Positions 28,319 to 38,156 of a stretch of DNA of 64,000 nucleotides are shown here, piece after piece. A program made the position numbers and the translations under genes. The notes under the pieces were generated by a model. It saw nothing but the letters and a program-made list of their open reading frames with translations. It was not told where the DNA came from and ran no database searches. How positions within the stretch are numbered: the stretch's first letter is position 1; the number at the start of each line of letters is the position of its first letter. Source of the stretch: Streptomyces sp. 840.1 (GTDB lineage: Bacteria; Actinomycetota; Actinomycetes; Streptomycetales; Streptomycetaceae); contig NZ_RJUU01000001.1 in the NCBI RefSeq assembly GCF_003751445.1, positions 873,001-937,000 of the forward strand, written 5' to 3'.

Positions 28319-30714
28319 CGCTGCTCGACCGGAAGGAGACCCCGGCCGCCCCTGCGGAGCGGTCCGGGTCCCCCCTCTCCCGCACCCCCGCCCTGCTGCG
28401 CGAGCTCGGGTTCGGCATCCGCTTCGCCGTCGCCGGCGGGCGCGAGGGCTGGACCCGCACCCTGCTCACCGCGGTCGGCGTCGGCCTCGGCGTGGCGCTC
28501 CTGCTCGTCGCCTCCTCCGTTCCGCACCTGCTCGACCAGCGTTCCGCCCGGGACCAGGCCCGCAGCGAGACCAAGATCTCGGAGTCCCCCGACGCCTCGG
28601 CGCCGAAGTCGGACAGCACGATCGTGGTGATCAACGCCGGGACCGAGTACCACACCCGGACCATCGACGGCTTCCTCATGCGCGCGGACGGCAGCAGCCC
28701 GGTCGTCCCGCCGGGCATCGGTGAACTCCCCGCCCCCGGCGAGATGGTGGTCTCCCCCGCCCTCGCGGACCTCCTCGCCGCGCCGCAGAACGCGCTGCTC
28801 AAGGAGCGGCTCCCCTACCGGGTGACCGGCACGATCGGCGACGCCGGTCTGGTCTCCCCCGGGGAGCTGCGGTTCTACGCCGGCAGCGACACCCTCACCA
28901 CCGCCGCGGGCGGCCACCGGCTGGCCGGATACGGCGATCCGGGGCCGGGCAAACCGCTGCAGCCGCTGCTGGTCCTGCTCGTCGCGATGGTCTGCGTGGT
29001 GCTGCTGGTGCCGGTGGGGATCTTCATCGCCACCGCCGTGCGCTTCGGCGGCGACCGCCGCGACCGGCGGCTGGCCGCCTTGCGCCTGGTCGGCGCCGAC
29101 ATCCGGATGACACACCGGATCGCGGCGGGCGAGGCCCTCTTCGGCGCCGTGTGCGGCCTGGCCGTCGGGGCCGTGCTGTTCCTGGTGGGGCGCCGGTTCG
29201 TCGGGGCCGTCGAGGTGTGGGACGTCAGCGCGTTCCCCTCCGATCTGGCCCCCGGCCCCTGGCTGATCCTGCTGATCGCCCTCGCGGTGCCGCTCACCGC
29301 GGTCCTGGTCACCCTGACCGCCATGCGTTCCGTGGTCATCGAACCGCTCGGGGTCGTCCGCCACAGCCGGGGCCGCAAACGCCGCCTGTGGTGGCGGCTG
29401 CTGCTGCCGGTCGCCGGGCTCGCGGTGTTCGGGATCACCGGCAAGGTCGACCTGTACGACGGTGCCAACACCTACGCGGTCGCCGTCGGCGCCGTGCTGG
29501 TCCTGGTGGGGCTCGCCCTGCTCCTGCCGTGGCTGGTCGAGGCCGGCGTGAAGCGGCTGCGCGGCGGGCCGGTGCCCTGGCAACTGGCCACCCGCAGGCT
29601 CCAGCTGAGCAGCGGGGCCGCGTCCCGCGCGGTCAGCGGCGTGACCGTCGCGGTGGCGGGTGCGGTGGCCCTGCAGATGCTGTTCGCCGCGATGAACGAC
29701 GACTTCAACAGGGTGACCGGGCAGGACCCGAGCCGCGCCCAGTTCTACGCCTCGTCCGAGCGGGTCACCGGCGATGCGGCCCTGCGCACCATCAAGGAGT
29801 TCCGCGCCACCAAGGGCGTGAAGAAGGTGATCGGCACGGTCGAGGCGTACGCCACCAAGCCGGGGACGTACAAGGAGGACGAGATGCAGCCCACCACCTC
29901 CTTCAGCATCGGCGACTGCGCGACCCTGCGCGAGCTGGCCCGGATCGGCTCCTGCCGGGACGGCGACACCTTCGTCGTCCACCCGGCCGACAAGGAGATG
30001 GCCGGCTGGGTGGACGAGACCGCCCGCAAGGGCAAGGTGCTCGAATTCGACTCCTACGGCCGGGGCAAGCCGCTGCACTGGACGCTGCCCGCCGACTCCC
30101 GGACCGTGAAGAGCCGCACCGACCCGTTCGGTGAGGACCACTGGGGCATCATGGCCACCCCCGGAGCGATCGACGCGGGCACCCTGCCGGGCGCGACCAC
30201 CGTCTCGCAGATCCGGATCGACAAGAGCGTCCCCGAGGTCGCCGAGTACGTGCGCAACACGGCCGCCCGGATCGACCCGGGCATGCGCCTGGTCACCCTG
30301 AACTCGGTCGAACGCGACCGGCGTTACCAGAGCGTCCAGACCGGTCTCCAGGTGGGCGCGACCGCCGTCCTGATGCTGATCGCGGCGTCCATGCTGGTCT
30401 CCCAGCTGGAACAGCTGCGTGAACGCAAGCGGCTGCTGTCGGTGCTGGTGGCCTTCGGTACCCGCCGGGTCACCCTCGGCTGGTCGGTGCTGTGGCAGAC
30501 GGCGATCCCGGTGGTCATCGGGCTGCTGATCGCGGTGGCCGGCGGCCTCGCGCTCGGCGCCACGCTGACCTGGCAGATCGACAAGCAGGTCTCCGACTGG
30601 TGGCTGTTCCTGCCGATGGCGGGAGCGGGCGCGGCGCTCATCCTCGTGGTGACCCTGCTCTCGATGCCGCTGCTGTGGCGCATGATGCGCCCCGACGGAC
30701 TGCGCAGCGAGTAG
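28315..30714 (+). CDS. ABC transporter permease (FtsX/MacB-like, duplicated)
   Basis: 799 residues with about ten predicted helices. Two FtsX-type permease modules each carry three C-terminal helices (first about residues 220-345, second about 675-790; RRDRRLAALRLVGADIRM and RERKRLLSVLVAFGTRRVTL before the respective helix pairs). A long extracellular domain (about 465-670) lies between them. Partners of this type export or sense antibiotics, peptides or lipids. It is last in the PadR-regulated operon. Confidence 0.9.
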   Translation: MTLLDRKETPAAPAERSGSPLSRTPALLRELGFGIRFAVAGGREGWTRTLLTAVGVGLGVALLLVASSVPHLLDQRSARDQARSETKISESPDASAPKSDSTIVVINAGTEYHTRTIDGFLMRADGSSPVVPPGIGELPAPGEMVVSPALADLLAAPQNALLKERLPYRVTGTIGDAGLVSPGELRFYAGSDTLTTAAGGHRLAGYGDPGPGKPLQPLLVLLVAMVCVVLLVPVGIFIATAVRFGGDRRDRRLAALRLVGADIRMTHRIAAGEALFGAVCGLAVGAVLFLVGRRFVGAVEVWDVSAFPSDLAPGPWLILLIALAVPLTAVLVTLTAMRSVVIEPLGVVRHSRGRKRRLWWRLLLPVAGLAVFGITGKVDLYDGANTYAVAVGAVLVLVGLALLLPWLVEAGVKRLRGGPVPWQLATRRLQLSSGAASRAVSGVTVAVAGAVALQMLFAAMNDDFNRVTGQDPSRAQFYASSERVTGDAALRTIKEFRATKGVKKVIGTVEAYATKPGTYKEDEMQPTTSFSIGDCATLRELARIGSCRDGDTFVVHPADKEMAGWVDETARKGKVLEFDSYGRGKPLHWTLPADSRTVKSRTDPFGEDHWGIMATPGAIDAGTLPGATTVSQIRIDKSVPEVAEYVRNTAARIDPGMRLVTLNSVERDRRYQSVQTGLQVGATAVLMLIAASMLVSQLEQLRERKRLLSVLVAFGTRRVTLGWSVLWQTAIPVVIGLLIAVAGGLALGATLTWQIDKQVSDWWLFLPMAGAGAALILVVTLLSMPLLWRMMRPDGLRSE

Positions 30715-30741
30715 CTCCCCGACGGCCGGCCGGACCCGCGA

Positions 30742-31707
30742 TCAGGTCCGGCCGGCCGTCGCCACGCGTACCGGCAGCGCCGCCATCGCCCCGCGCAGCG
30801 CCGCCGCGAACTCCTCGAACTCCTCGTGCCTGGCCGCCCCGGCCCGCATGCCGAGCGCCACCCGCCGGGCGGGGGCCGGGTCCGCGAAGTACCCGGTGGT
30901 GAGGGCCTCGTTGCGGGCGGTCTCGACCGTCACCGCGGTGCGCGGCAGCAGCGTCACCCCGAGCCCGCCGGCCACGAGCTGTACCAGGGTGGAGAGCCCG
31001 GCGGCAGTCGTGGTGACGGGGGCGCCCTCGGTGCGGCCCGCCTCCCGGCAGATGTCGAGCGCCTGGTCGCGCAGGCAGTGCCCCTCGTCGAGCAGCAGCA
31101 GCGGCAGCTCCCTGAGCGCCTCGCGCGGGATGTCGGCCCGTCCGCCGAGCCAGTGGGTGCGCTCCATCACCAGGACGAAGTCCTCCTCGAAGAGCGGGAG
31201 CTCGCTCACCCCGGGCACCCCGAGCGGCACCGCGAGCAGCAGCAGGTCGAGCCGCCCCGCCGCGAGCCCCTCCAGCAGCGAGGACGTCTGCTCCTCGTGC
31301 ACCTGGAGGTCGAGGTCGGGGTAGCGGTCGTGGACCAGCCGCAGCACGGTCGGCAGCAGGTACGGGGCGACGGTCGGGATCACGCCGAGCCTGAGCACCC
31401 CGGTGAAGGGCGCGCGCACGGCCTCGGCCTCCTCCATCAGCTCACCGACGGCCTCCAGCACGGCGCGGGCCCGCACCGCGAGCCGCTCCCCGGCGGGCGA
31501 GAGCAGTACCTTGCGCGTCGTACGCTCGATGAGCTGGACACCCAGTGCCTCCTCCAGCGCGGACACGGCTCCCGAGAGCGCCGGCTGACTCATCCCGATT
31601 GCTGCCGCGGCGTCCCGGAAGTGCAGATGTTCCGCCACCGCAGTGAAGGCGCGGAGCTGCGAGAGGCTGGGCTGTTTGGGCCGGTTGCCCTGGTTCATCT
31701 GCGCCAC
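30742..31707 (-). CDS. oxyR: LysR-family hydrogen peroxide regulator OxyR
   Basis: 321 residues from GTG 31707 (GGAGG lies 9 bases upstream; an ATG three codons later is the alternative). An N-terminal winged helix-turn-helix (FTAVAEHLHFRDAAAAIGMSQPALSGAVSALEEALG) is joined to a LysR effector domain. The redox pair of OxyR is present as DEGHCLRDQALDICREAG. It is divergent from ahpC-ahpD, the expected peroxide-induced targets. Confidence 0.94.
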   Translation of the reverse strand: MAQMNQGNRPKQPSLSQLRAFTAVAEHLHFRDAAAAIGMSQPALSGAVSALEEALGVQLIERTTRKVLLSPAGERLAVRARAVLEAVGELMEEAEAVRAPFTGVLRLGVIPTVAPYLLPTVLRLVHDRYPDLDLQVHEEQTSSLLEGLAAGRLDLLLLAVPLGVPGVSELPLFEEDFVLVMERTHWLGGRADIPREALRELPLLLLDEGHCLRDQALDICREAGRTEGAPVTTTAAGLSTLVQLVAGGLGVTLLPRTAVTVETARNEALTTGYFADPAPARRVALGMRAGAARHEEFEEFAAALRGAMAALPVRVATAGRT

Positions 31708-31725
31708 TGATAGGCACCTCCGATC

Positions 31726-31755
31726 ATCACGACCGAGTGTAGCTATTTCCGTGAT
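31726..31755. promoter_or_regulatory. OxyR binding-site candidate in the oxyR-ahpC spacer
   Basis: ATCACG (31726-31731) and CGTGAT (31750-31755) form an interrupted dyad centred in the 132-bp divergent spacer, with AT-rich GTAGCTATTTC between. The size and position suit a LysR-type tetramer site. Not a proven consensus match. Confidence 0.4.
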
Positions 31756-31839
31756 CAATGCACTCTGTGCCATGGTGAGGACCGTCCAACCCTCAGGAAC
31801 ACCCCCAAAAAGGGTCTTCCTATGCTGCAAGGAGAGCGC

Positions 31840-32394
31840 GTGCTCACTGTCGGTGACAAGTTCCCCGAGTTCGACCTGACCGCTTGTGTTTCGCTGGAGA
31901 GCGGCAAGGAGTTCGAGCAGATCAACCACAAGACCTACGAGGGTCAGTGGAAGATCGTCTTCGCGTGGCCGAAGGACTTCACGTTCGTCTGCCCCACCGA
32001 GATCGCCGCGTTCGGCAAGCTGAACGAGGAGTTCGCCGACCGCGACGCGCAGGTCCTCGGCTTCTCCGGTGACTCCGAGTTCGTGCACCACGCCTGGCGC
32101 AAGGACCACCCGGACCTGACCGACCTGCCCTTCCCGATGCTGGCCGACTCCAAGCACGAGCTGATGCGGGACCTCGGCATCGAGGGCGAGGACGGCTTCG
32201 CGCAGCGCGCCGTCTTCATCGTCGACCAGAACAACGAGATCCAGTTCACGATGGTGACCGCCGGTTCCGTGGGCCGTAACCCCAAGGAGGTCCTGCGGGT
32301 CCTCGACGCCCTGCAGACCGACGAGCTGTGCCCCTGCAACTGGACCAAGGGCGAGAACACCCTCGACCCGGTCGCGCTCCTCTCGGGCGAGTGA
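31840..32394 (+). CDS. ahpC: Alkyl hydroperoxide reductase C (typical 2-Cys peroxiredoxin)
   Basis: 184 residues from GTG 31840 (AAGGAGA SD, 7 bases). The peroxidatic cysteine lies in FTFVCPTE and the resolving cysteine in DELCPCNW, near the C-terminus. GSVGRNPKEVLRVLDALQ is family-typical. It reduces peroxides and is recharged by AhpD in actinobacteria. ahpD follows 12 bases later. Confidence 0.96.
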   Translation: MLTVGDKFPEFDLTACVSLESGKEFEQINHKTYEGQWKIVFAWPKDFTFVCPTEIAAFGKLNEEFADRDAQVLGFSGDSEFVHHAWRKDHPDLTDLPFPMLADSKHELMRDLGIEGEDGFAQRAVFIVDQNNEIQFTMVTAGSVGRNPKEVLRVLDALQTDELCPCNWTKGENTLDPVALLSGE

Positions 32395-32406
32395 GCTGAT
32401 ACCGAC

Positions 32407-32940
32407 ATGGCACTCGACGAACTGAAGGCCGCCGTTCCGGACTTCGCCAAGGACCTGAAGCTGAACCTCGGTTCGGTCATCGGGAACAGCGACCTGCCGC
32501 AGCAGCAGCTCTGGGGCACCGTCCTCGCCTGCGCGATCGCCTCGCGCTCGCCGAAGGTGCTGCGCGAGCTGGAGCCGGAGGCGAAGGCCAACCTCTCCGC
32601 GGAGGCGTACACCGCCGCGAAGTCGGCCGCCGCCGTCATGGCGATGAACAACGTCTTCTACCGGACCCGGCACCTGCTGTCGGACCCGGAGTACGGGACG
32701 CTCCGTGCCGGCCTGCGGATGAACGTGATCGGCAATCCGGGCGTGGAGAAGGTCGACTTCGAGCTGTGGTCGCTCGCCGTCTCCGCGATCAACGGCTGCG
32801 GCCAGTGCCTGGACTCCCACGAGCAGGTGCTGCGCAAGGCCGGCGTCGACCGTGAGACCATTCAGGAAGCCGTCAAGATCGCCTCGGTGCTCCAGGCGGT
32901 CGGCGTGACGCTCGAGGCCGAAGCGGTCCTCGCGGAGTAA
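32407..32940 (+). CDS. ahpD: Alkyl hydroperoxide reductase AhpD
   Basis: 177 residues, all-helical carboxymuconolactone decarboxylase-like fold. The active-site CxxC with proton-relay residues is intact ([19 protein letters not shown], about residue 130). It transfers electrons from the lipoamide system to AhpC. It forms an operon with ahpC and is followed by a strong terminator. Confidence 0.96.
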   Translation: MALDELKAAVPDFAKDLKLNLGSVIGNSDLPQQQLWGTVLACAIASRSPKVLRELEPEAKANLSAEAYTAAKSAAAVMAMNNVFYRTRHLLSDPEYGTLRAGLRMNVIGNPGVEKVDFELWSLAVSAINGCGQCLDSHEQVLRKAGVDRETIQEAVKIASVLQAVGVTLEAEAVLAE

Positions 32941-32954
32941 CACCGGCGGTACCC

Positions 32955-33008
32955 ACGTACGAGAAGGGCCCCGAGGACGACCGACCGTCCCCGGGGCCCT
33001 TCTTACGT
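32955..33008 (+). terminator. Terminator after ahpCD
   Basis: AGAAGGGGCCCCG-like arms (AGAAGGGCCCCG at 32962-32973 and its complement at 32992-33003), with outer ACGT pairing, form a stem of 12 bp or more between ahpD and the convergent transporter gene. Confidence 0.85.
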
Positions 33009-33038
33009 GTCCGCCCGTGCGGACTCCCGCCCGCCCGC

Positions 33039-34457
33039 TCAGGGTTCCTTCGGCGCGTCCGCCACCGGCTGCTCCTCGTCGTCGCTGCCGTCGTCGACCG
33101 GCTCCGGCGGCGATCCGGGCGCCGGGGTCGGCGCCGTGTCCAGGGCCGTCGAGCCGTGCGGCGGCGGCGAGTGGCGCCGGGAATCCTCCTGGCCGTACGC
33201 CCGCAGATAGCCGACCACCGTATTCGTCACCGCCACCAGCGGCACCGCGACGACCGCACCGCCGATGCCCGCGATCATGCCGCCCGCGGCGACCGAGAGG
33301 ACCACGGCCAGCGGGTGCACGCGCACCGCGCGGCCCAGGATGAACGGCTGCAGGATGTGGCCCTCGATCTGCTGCACCGCCAGGACCACCACCAGCACCA
33401 TCAGCGCCGTGAACACGCCCTCGGTGACGAGCGCGACCACCACGGCCAGCGCCCCGGAGACCACCGCGCCGACGAGCGGGATGAAGGCGAAGAGGAAGAT
33501 GAAGACAGCCAGCGGAACGGCCATCGGCACATTGAGGAAGTAGATCCCGAGGCCGATGAAGATCGCGTCGATCAGCGCGACGATGACCGTGCCCCGTACG
33601 TAGGCGGTCAGCGTGCGCCAGGCGCGCGGACCCGCTCCGGCGACACCCGGCCGCGCCTGCGCGGGGACGAGCTTGAGCACCCAGTGCCAGATGCGCTTGC
33701 CGTCGTACAGCAGGAAGAGCGTGGAGAACATCGCCAGCAGCATCCCGGTCAGGAGCTCCACCATCACGGTGACGCCCTGGAGTCCGGCCGAGGTGATCGC
33801 CTCGGTGTTGGTGCCGACGGTGTCGCTGAGGTTCTTCGCGACGTCGTTGATCTGCTTGTCGGTGACGTGGAACGGGCTGTCGAGCAGCCAGTTCTTGAGG
33901 TCCTGGATACCGTCCTGGATCTTGTCGGACAGGGTGTCGAGGTTGTCCATCACCTGCCACACCACGAACCAGCCGACCAGGCCCATGATGATGAAGCCCA
34001 GGACCGCCGTGACGGCGGTCGCCAGCCCGTGCGGCAGCCCGTACCGCCTCAGCCGGGCGACCGTCGGCTGGAGCATCGCGGTGACGAGCAGCGCGGCGAC
34101 GAAGGCCAGCACCACCAGTTGCACCGCGCTGATGACCCGCATGAGCACCCACAGGGTGCCCGCGAGCACGAGCAGCCGCCAGCCGGCCTCGGCGGCGACC
34201 CGCATCCCCCAGGGGATGGCCGCGACCGGATCGGGGCGCGCGGCGACCGCGGGGGCGTAGTCGGGCGGCGGCGGCACATGGTCGGCGGCGCCCTTCTCGG
34301 CCCCGCTCCCCGGCGGTACGCCGGCCGTCGCGGACGAGCCCTCGCGCGCCGCCTTCTCGTCCTCGTCATCGGCCTCGACGCGACGTTCCTCCAGGCGCTC
34401 ACCCATCTTGGTGAGTTCGGCCCCCAGCTGTCCCAGCCATCCCGGCAGTTTCGACAT
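33039..34457 (-). CDS. AI-2E family (TqsA/PerM-like) membrane transporter
   Basis: 472 residues from ATG 34457 (GAGGGAA region upstream). A hydrophilic Glu/Asp-rich N-terminus of about 95 residues is followed by about eight helices. Family motifs include VLGFIIMGLVGWFVVWQV, FLFAFIPLVGAVVSGALAVVVAL, QIEGHILQPFILGRAVRVHPL and GIGGAVVAVPLVAV. The substrate is not deducible: members export AI-2 or act in Na+/H+ transport. It is convergent with ahpD and separated from the upstream SLT gene by a terminator. Confidence 0.88.
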   Translation of the reverse strand: MSKLPGWLGQLGAELTKMGERLEERRVEADDEDEKAAREGSSATAGVPPGSGAEKGAADHVPPPPDYAPAVAARPDPVAAIPWGMRVAAEAGWRLLVLAGTLWVLMRVISAVQLVVLAFVAALLVTAMLQPTVARLRRYGLPHGLATAVTAVLGFIIMGLVGWFVVWQVMDNLDTLSDKIQDGIQDLKNWLLDSPFHVTDKQINDVAKNLSDTVGTNTEAITSAGLQGVTVMVELLTGMLLAMFSTLFLLYDGKRIWHWVLKLVPAQARPGVAGAGPRAWRTLTAYVRGTVIVALIDAIFIGLGIYFLNVPMAVPLAVFIFLFAFIPLVGAVVSGALAVVVALVTEGVFTALMVLVVVLAVQQIEGHILQPFILGRAVRVHPLAVVLSVAAGGMIAGIGGAVVAVPLVAVTNTVVGYLRAYGQEDSRRHSPPPHGSTALDTAPTPAPGSPPEPVDDGSDDEEQPVADAPKEP

Positions 34458-34527
34458 AACGTTCCCTCTACCCCCGTCCACTCTCCCCACCGCTCCCCCC
34501 GGGAACGGTCCCGCACGACCGTACATG

Positions 34528-34566
34528 CGCGAAGCCCCCCACCGTAGGACGGTGGGGGGCTTCGCG
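34528..34566. terminator. Perfect 18-bp hairpin terminator
   Basis: CGCGAAGCCCCCCACCGT (34528-34545) pairs exactly with 34549-34566 across a 3-base loop. It lies downstream of the SLT transglycosylase gene (minus strand). Confidence 0.9.
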
Positions 34567-34619
34567 TGGTTGAGAACCGAACCTCAGGAAACCTCAGGGG
34601 TTCAGTGCCTCGGGGCGCT

Positions 34620-35336
34620 CTAGTACCAGTGGTTGGCCTGCCAGAACGACCAGGCCGCGCACGGGCTGCCGTAGCGGCCGCTGTTCATGTAGCTGAGGCC
34701 CCACTTGATCTGCGTGGCCGGGTTGGTCTGCCAGTCGGCACCGGCCGAGGACATCTTCGAGCCGGGCAGCGCCTGGACGAGACCGTAGGCACCGGAGGAC
34801 GGGTTGCTCGCCCGGTAGTTCCAGCTCGACTCGACGTTCACGATGTTGCTGAAGCACTGGAACTGGTCGGCCGGCACGATCTGCCGGGCCATCGCCTGGA
34901 CCTCGGCAACGGAGTACGAGCCCTGGACGGCGAAGGAGGAGGCGCTGCGGACCTCGGAACGGCTGGCGCGTTCGGCAGCGTCCTTCTTGTCCTGCTCGGC
35001 CTTGCGCTCCTTCACCAGCCGGTCCTCGGCCGCCTGCTTCTTCGTCTTGGCGTCCTTGGCGGCCTGGAGGCGGGCCGATTCCTCCGCGGACTTCTTCGCC
35101 GTCGCGTCGGCTGCGGACGCCTGGGCGTCGGCCTGCTGCGTCAGGGAAGCGGTCTGCACCTGGGCCTGCTGGCCCGCGGGGATGTCTGCGAGCAGCGTGG
35201 TGTCGGCTGCGGTGGCCTCGAAGTTGTTGTCGTCGACAGCAGGGGTACTGCCCGCTGCAACTCCCACGACGGCGCCTACGGTGGTTACCGCTGTGGCAGA
35301 TGCCACGGCGAACCCCCGGACCGAGATCCGGCTCAC
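34620..35336 (-). CDS. Secreted SLT-domain transglycosylase
   Basis: 238 residues from GTG 35336 (GGAAGGA SD 6 bases upstream; an ATG at 35354 has no SD). The signal-peptide-like N-terminus reads ISVRGFAVASATAVTTVGAV. It is followed by an Ala/Lys/Glu/Gln-rich coiled coil (about residues 65-135) and a C-terminal lytic-transglycosylase-like domain with FSNIVNVESSWNYRASNPSS, GAYGLVQALPGSKM and INPATQ-like QTNPATQIKWGLSYM. It ends with AAWSFWQANHWY. It probably remodels peptidoglycan during growth or germination. Its long leader (35337-35669) is structured and may be regulatory. Confidence 0.9.
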   Translation of the reverse strand: MSRISVRGFAVASATAVTTVGAVVGVAAGSTPAVDDNNFEATAADTTLLADIPAGQQAQVQTASLTQQADAQASAADATAKKSAEESARLQAAKDAKTKKQAAEDRLVKERKAEQDKKDAAERASRSEVRSASSFAVQGSYSVAEVQAMARQIVPADQFQCFSNIVNVESSWNYRASNPSSGAYGLVQALPGSKMSSAGADWQTNPATQIKWGLSYMNSGRYGSPCAAWSFWQANHWY

Positions 35337-35726
35337 ACGGTGTCCTTCCAGCATCGCCCGCTTAGGTGACCTCGCGGGCGCAATCGTGCCCCTGACACTG
35401 GCCTCCCTACTGCTTGGGTCACGGGAGGCACGGGCCCGGTGGGCGACTCCCCGGAGGAAGCGCCGCGTGGTACTCGCGGGCGGCATACGGACGGCGATTG
35501 TTGAGTTGTCTGGTGCGTTGCACCTCTGGTGGTGCGGGTGTGCCGTATGCGGGGCCTGACGGAAGCAAGACTCTGCCGGAACGGGACACCACGAAGCAAT
35601 TCTCTGTTGCGTGTGAAAGCTCACACCCCGTTTGGAGCACGTGAATTACGGAAATGGCACCGCAACACAGTGCCGCCCGGCTAAGCTCCTTCGCTCGCCG
35701 GGCGGCACCAACTGTCCTATCCCGTG
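35337..35726 (-). promoter_or_regulatory. Long structured 5' leader of the SLT gene; PhoH terminator at its far end
   Basis: Read on the minus strand, the leader contains a hairpin CCTCCC/GGGAGG (about 35405-35430) nested within GTGCC/GGCAC pairing. A second hairpin GCCCGC/GCGGGC lies just before the SD (about 35353-35376). Streptomyces cell-wall hydrolase genes of this class often carry a cyclic-di-AMP (ydaO/yuaA) riboswitch in this position. The conserved AGCTAACC-type 3' motif was not found, so the assignment is open. 35670-35708 is a PhoH terminator. Confidence 0.3.
35670..35708 (-). terminator. Terminator after the PhoH-like gene
   Basis: GTGCCGCCCGG (35670-35680) pairs perfectly with CCGGGCGGCAC (35698-35708), just downstream of the PhoH-family stop on the minus strand. 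Confidence 0.8.
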
Positions 35727-37046
35727 TCAGATCTGGCCTTCCTCCAGCATTTCGGTCACCAGTGCGGCGATGGGCGAGCGCTCGGACCGGGTGAGCGTGG
35801 TGTGGGCGAAGAGCGGATGACCCTTCAGCTTCTCGACCACGGCGACCACTCCGTCGTACCGGCCGACCCGGAGGTTGTCCCGCTGGGCCACGTCATGCGT
35901 GAGCACCACCCGCGAATTCGCCCCGATCCGGGACAACACGGTCAGCAGGACGTTCCGTTCGAGGGACTGGGCCTCGTCGACGATCACGAAGGCGTCGTGG
36001 AGGGACCGGCCGCGGATGTGGGTGAGCGGCAGCACCTCCAGCATCCCGCGCCCCAGGACCTCCTCGATGACCTCGCGCCCGGCGACCGCCGAGAGCGTGT
36101 CGAAGACCGCCTGGGCCCAGGGGCCCATCTTCTCGGCCTCGGAACCGGGCAGGTAGCCGAGATCCTGCCCGCCGACCGCGTACAGCGGACGGAAGACCAT
36201 CACCTTCTTGTGCTGCCCCCGCTCCAGCACGGCCTCCAGACCGGCGCAGAGCGCCAGTGCGGACTTGCCGGTGCCGGCCCGGCCGCCCAGCGAGACGATG
36301 CCGACGTCCTGGTCGAGCAGCAGATCCAGCGCGATGCGCTGCTCGGCGCTGCGGCCGTGGATACCGAAGGCCTCCCGGTCGCCCCGGACGAGCCGGACGT
36401 TGCCCTCCGGCGTCACCCGCCCGAGCGCCTTGCCGCGCTCGGACTGGAGGACCAGCCCGGTGTGCACCGGCAGATCGGCGGCCTCGGGGACGTACAGCGT
36501 CTCCTCGGAGAAGAGGAGGTCCACCTGCTCGGCGGAGAGGGACAGCTCGCCCATCCCCGTCCAGCCGGCGTCGGTGATGGCGAGCTCGGCGCGGTACTCC
36601 TCGGCGAGGAGACCGACCGACGACGCCTTGATACGGAGCGGCAGGTCCTTGGAGACGACCGTGACGTCGTACCCCTCGGCCTGCAGATTGCGCGCTACCG
36701 CGAGAATCCGTGAGTCGTTGTCCCCCAACCGGTAGCCGGCGGGAAGTACGCCGGGATCGGAATGGTTGAGTTCGACGCGCAGCGTCCCGCCCAGATCCCC
36801 GAGGGGGATCGGGGCATCCAGCCGGCCGTACCGGACCCGGAAGTCGTCCAGCAGGCGCAGGGCCTGCCGGGCGAAGTACCCGAGCTCCGGATGGTGCCGT
36901 TTGGCCTCCAGTTCCGTGACCACGACGATCGGGAGCACTACTTCGTGCTCGTCGAACCGGGACATGGCGTTCGGATCGGCCAGCAGGACGCTGGTGTCGA
37001 GAACATAGGTGCGCCTGTCGGGCATGCGGCGCTTTGTGCTGGTCAC
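35727..37046 (-). CDS. PIN-PhoH family protein (PhoH2-like RNA helicase/RNase)
   Basis: About 439 residues from GTG 37046. An N-terminal PIN nuclease domain ([45 protein letters not shown] with acidic residues) is fused to a C-terminal PhoH ATPase. The ATPase has Walker [15 protein letters not shown] and Walker [15 protein letters not shown], then [18 protein letters not shown]. PhoH2-type enzymes unwind and cut RNA; this copy stands alone without an adjacent antitoxin. The gene upstream on the same strand is uppS-like. Confidence 0.92.
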   Translation of the reverse strand: MTSTKRRMPDRRTYVLDTSVLLADPNAMSRFDEHEVVLPIVVVTELEAKRHHPELGYFARQALRLLDDFRVRYGRLDAPIPLGDLGGTLRVELNHSDPGVLPAGYRLGDNDSRILAVARNLQAEGYDVTVVSKDLPLRIKASSVGLLAEEYRAELAITDAGWTGMGELSLSAEQVDLLFSEETLYVPEAADLPVHTGLVLQSERGKALGRVTPEGNVRLVRGDREAFGIHGRSAEQRIALDLLLDQDVGIVSLGGRAGTGKSALALCAGLEAVLERGQHKKVMVFRPLYAVGGQDLGYLPGSEAEKMGPWAQAVFDTLSAVAGREVIEEVLGRGMLEVLPLTHIRGRSLHDAFVIVDEAQSLERNVLLTVLSRIGANSRVVLTHDVAQRDNLRVGRYDGVVAVVEKLKGHPLFAHTTLTRSERSPIAALVTEMLEEGQI

Positions 37047-37394
37047 CACGGAAGGACGTACCCCCTCGGACGAGGTTGGGGTGCGACGGCGTCGCGGAGC
37101 ATCCCAAAGGGAGAGGACGGACCGGGCTTCGGCCACCTTGCGCGGGCCGAGCGCCGGCCCTCGACGTCAGCCGCACTGTATGTACGGTCCTTCGTGTGCA
37201 AAGGGCCTCCCGGGCGAGCGGACTCCATGCCGCTCACTTGGTGACGACATCCGCCTGGTTCCTGACCGGACGTCGACCTGTCAGGGGTATGCCCTCGAAC
37301 GCGCGAAGCCATGCAGCCCGAGCCGCTCAAGACCGTCCGTCCTCGTGGACGTCACCGGTGCGCAGGGGGCGCCGAGCTGGGCGGAAATGCGGTG

Positions 37395-38156
37395 TCAGCC
37401 CCCGTAGCGGCGGTGCCGGGCCGCGTAGTCGCGCAGGGCCCGCAGGAAGTCGACGCGGCGGAACGCCGGCCAGAAAACCTCGCAGAAGTAGTACTCCGAA
37501 TGGGCGCTCTGCCAGAGCATGAAGCCCGACAGACGCTGTTCGCCACTGGTCCGGATCACCAGGTCCGGATCGGGCTGGCCCCGGGTGTAGAGGTGCTCGG
37601 AGATCAGGTCGGTGGAGACGATCTCGGCCAGGTCCTCGAAGGAGGTGCCCTTGGCGGAGTGGTCGAGCAGCAGCGAGCGCACCGCGTCCGCGATCTCCTG
37701 GCGGCCCCCGTAGCCGACGGCGACGTTGACCAGTATTCCGTCGACCCCGATCGTGGCCTGTTCGGCCTCCTTGAGGACCGTCTGGGTGTGCGCGGGCAGC
37801 AGGTCGAGCGTGCCGACGTGGTGGACCCGCCAGCGGCCGTCGGCGACGAGGTCGCGCACGGTGTTCTCGATGATGCCGAGGAGCGGGATCAGCTCGGACT
37901 CGGGCCGGTCGAAGTTGTCGGTGGAGAGCATCCAGAGGGTGACCACCTCGACGTCGGTCTCACTGCACCAGCCGAGGAGCTCCTTGATCTTGTCCGCGCC
38001 CGCCTGGTGGCCCTCCGCGGCCGTGCCGCCCGAGGCCTTCGCCCAGCGCCGGTTCCCGTCGAGGATGACCCCGATGTGCTTGGGCACCTGGGCGTGATCG
38101 AGGCGGGCCTCCACCCGGCGGGCGTAGAGCCCGTACACCAGGTCGCGCAAGTTCAC
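37395..38156 (-). CDS. uppS: Isoprenyl (undecaprenyl/decaprenyl) diphosphate synthase, cis-type
   Basis: Cis-prenyltransferase making the lipid carrier for cell-wall synthesis, 253 residues from GTG 38156 (GAGGTGG SD). The IPP-binding KHIGVILDGNRRWAKASGG with catalytic Asp, TLWMLSTDNFDRPE and the C-terminal RTSGEQRLSGFMLWQSAHSEYYF with EVFWPAFRRVDFLRAL are all present. A second Streptomyces paralogue usually exists elsewhere, so the exact chain length is not certain. Confidence 0.92.
   Translation of the reverse strand: MNLRDLVYGLYARRVEARLDHAQVPKHIGVILDGNRRWAKASGGTAAEGHQAGADKIKELLGWCSETDVEVVTLWMLSTDNFDRPESELIPLLGIIENTVRDLVADGRWRVHHVGTLDLLPAHTQTVLKEAEQATIGVDGILVNVAVGYGGRQEIADAVRSLLLDHSAKGTSFEDLAEIVSTDLISEHLYTRGQPDPDLVIRTSGEQRLSGFMLWQSAHSEYYFCEVFWPAFRRVDFLRALRDYAARHRRYGG

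Noticed and set aside
30742..34152. Very long minus-strand frame across ahpD, ahpC and oxyR
   Set aside because: Only the oxyR part (to 31707) has coding motifs; the rest opposes ahpCD and the transporter.
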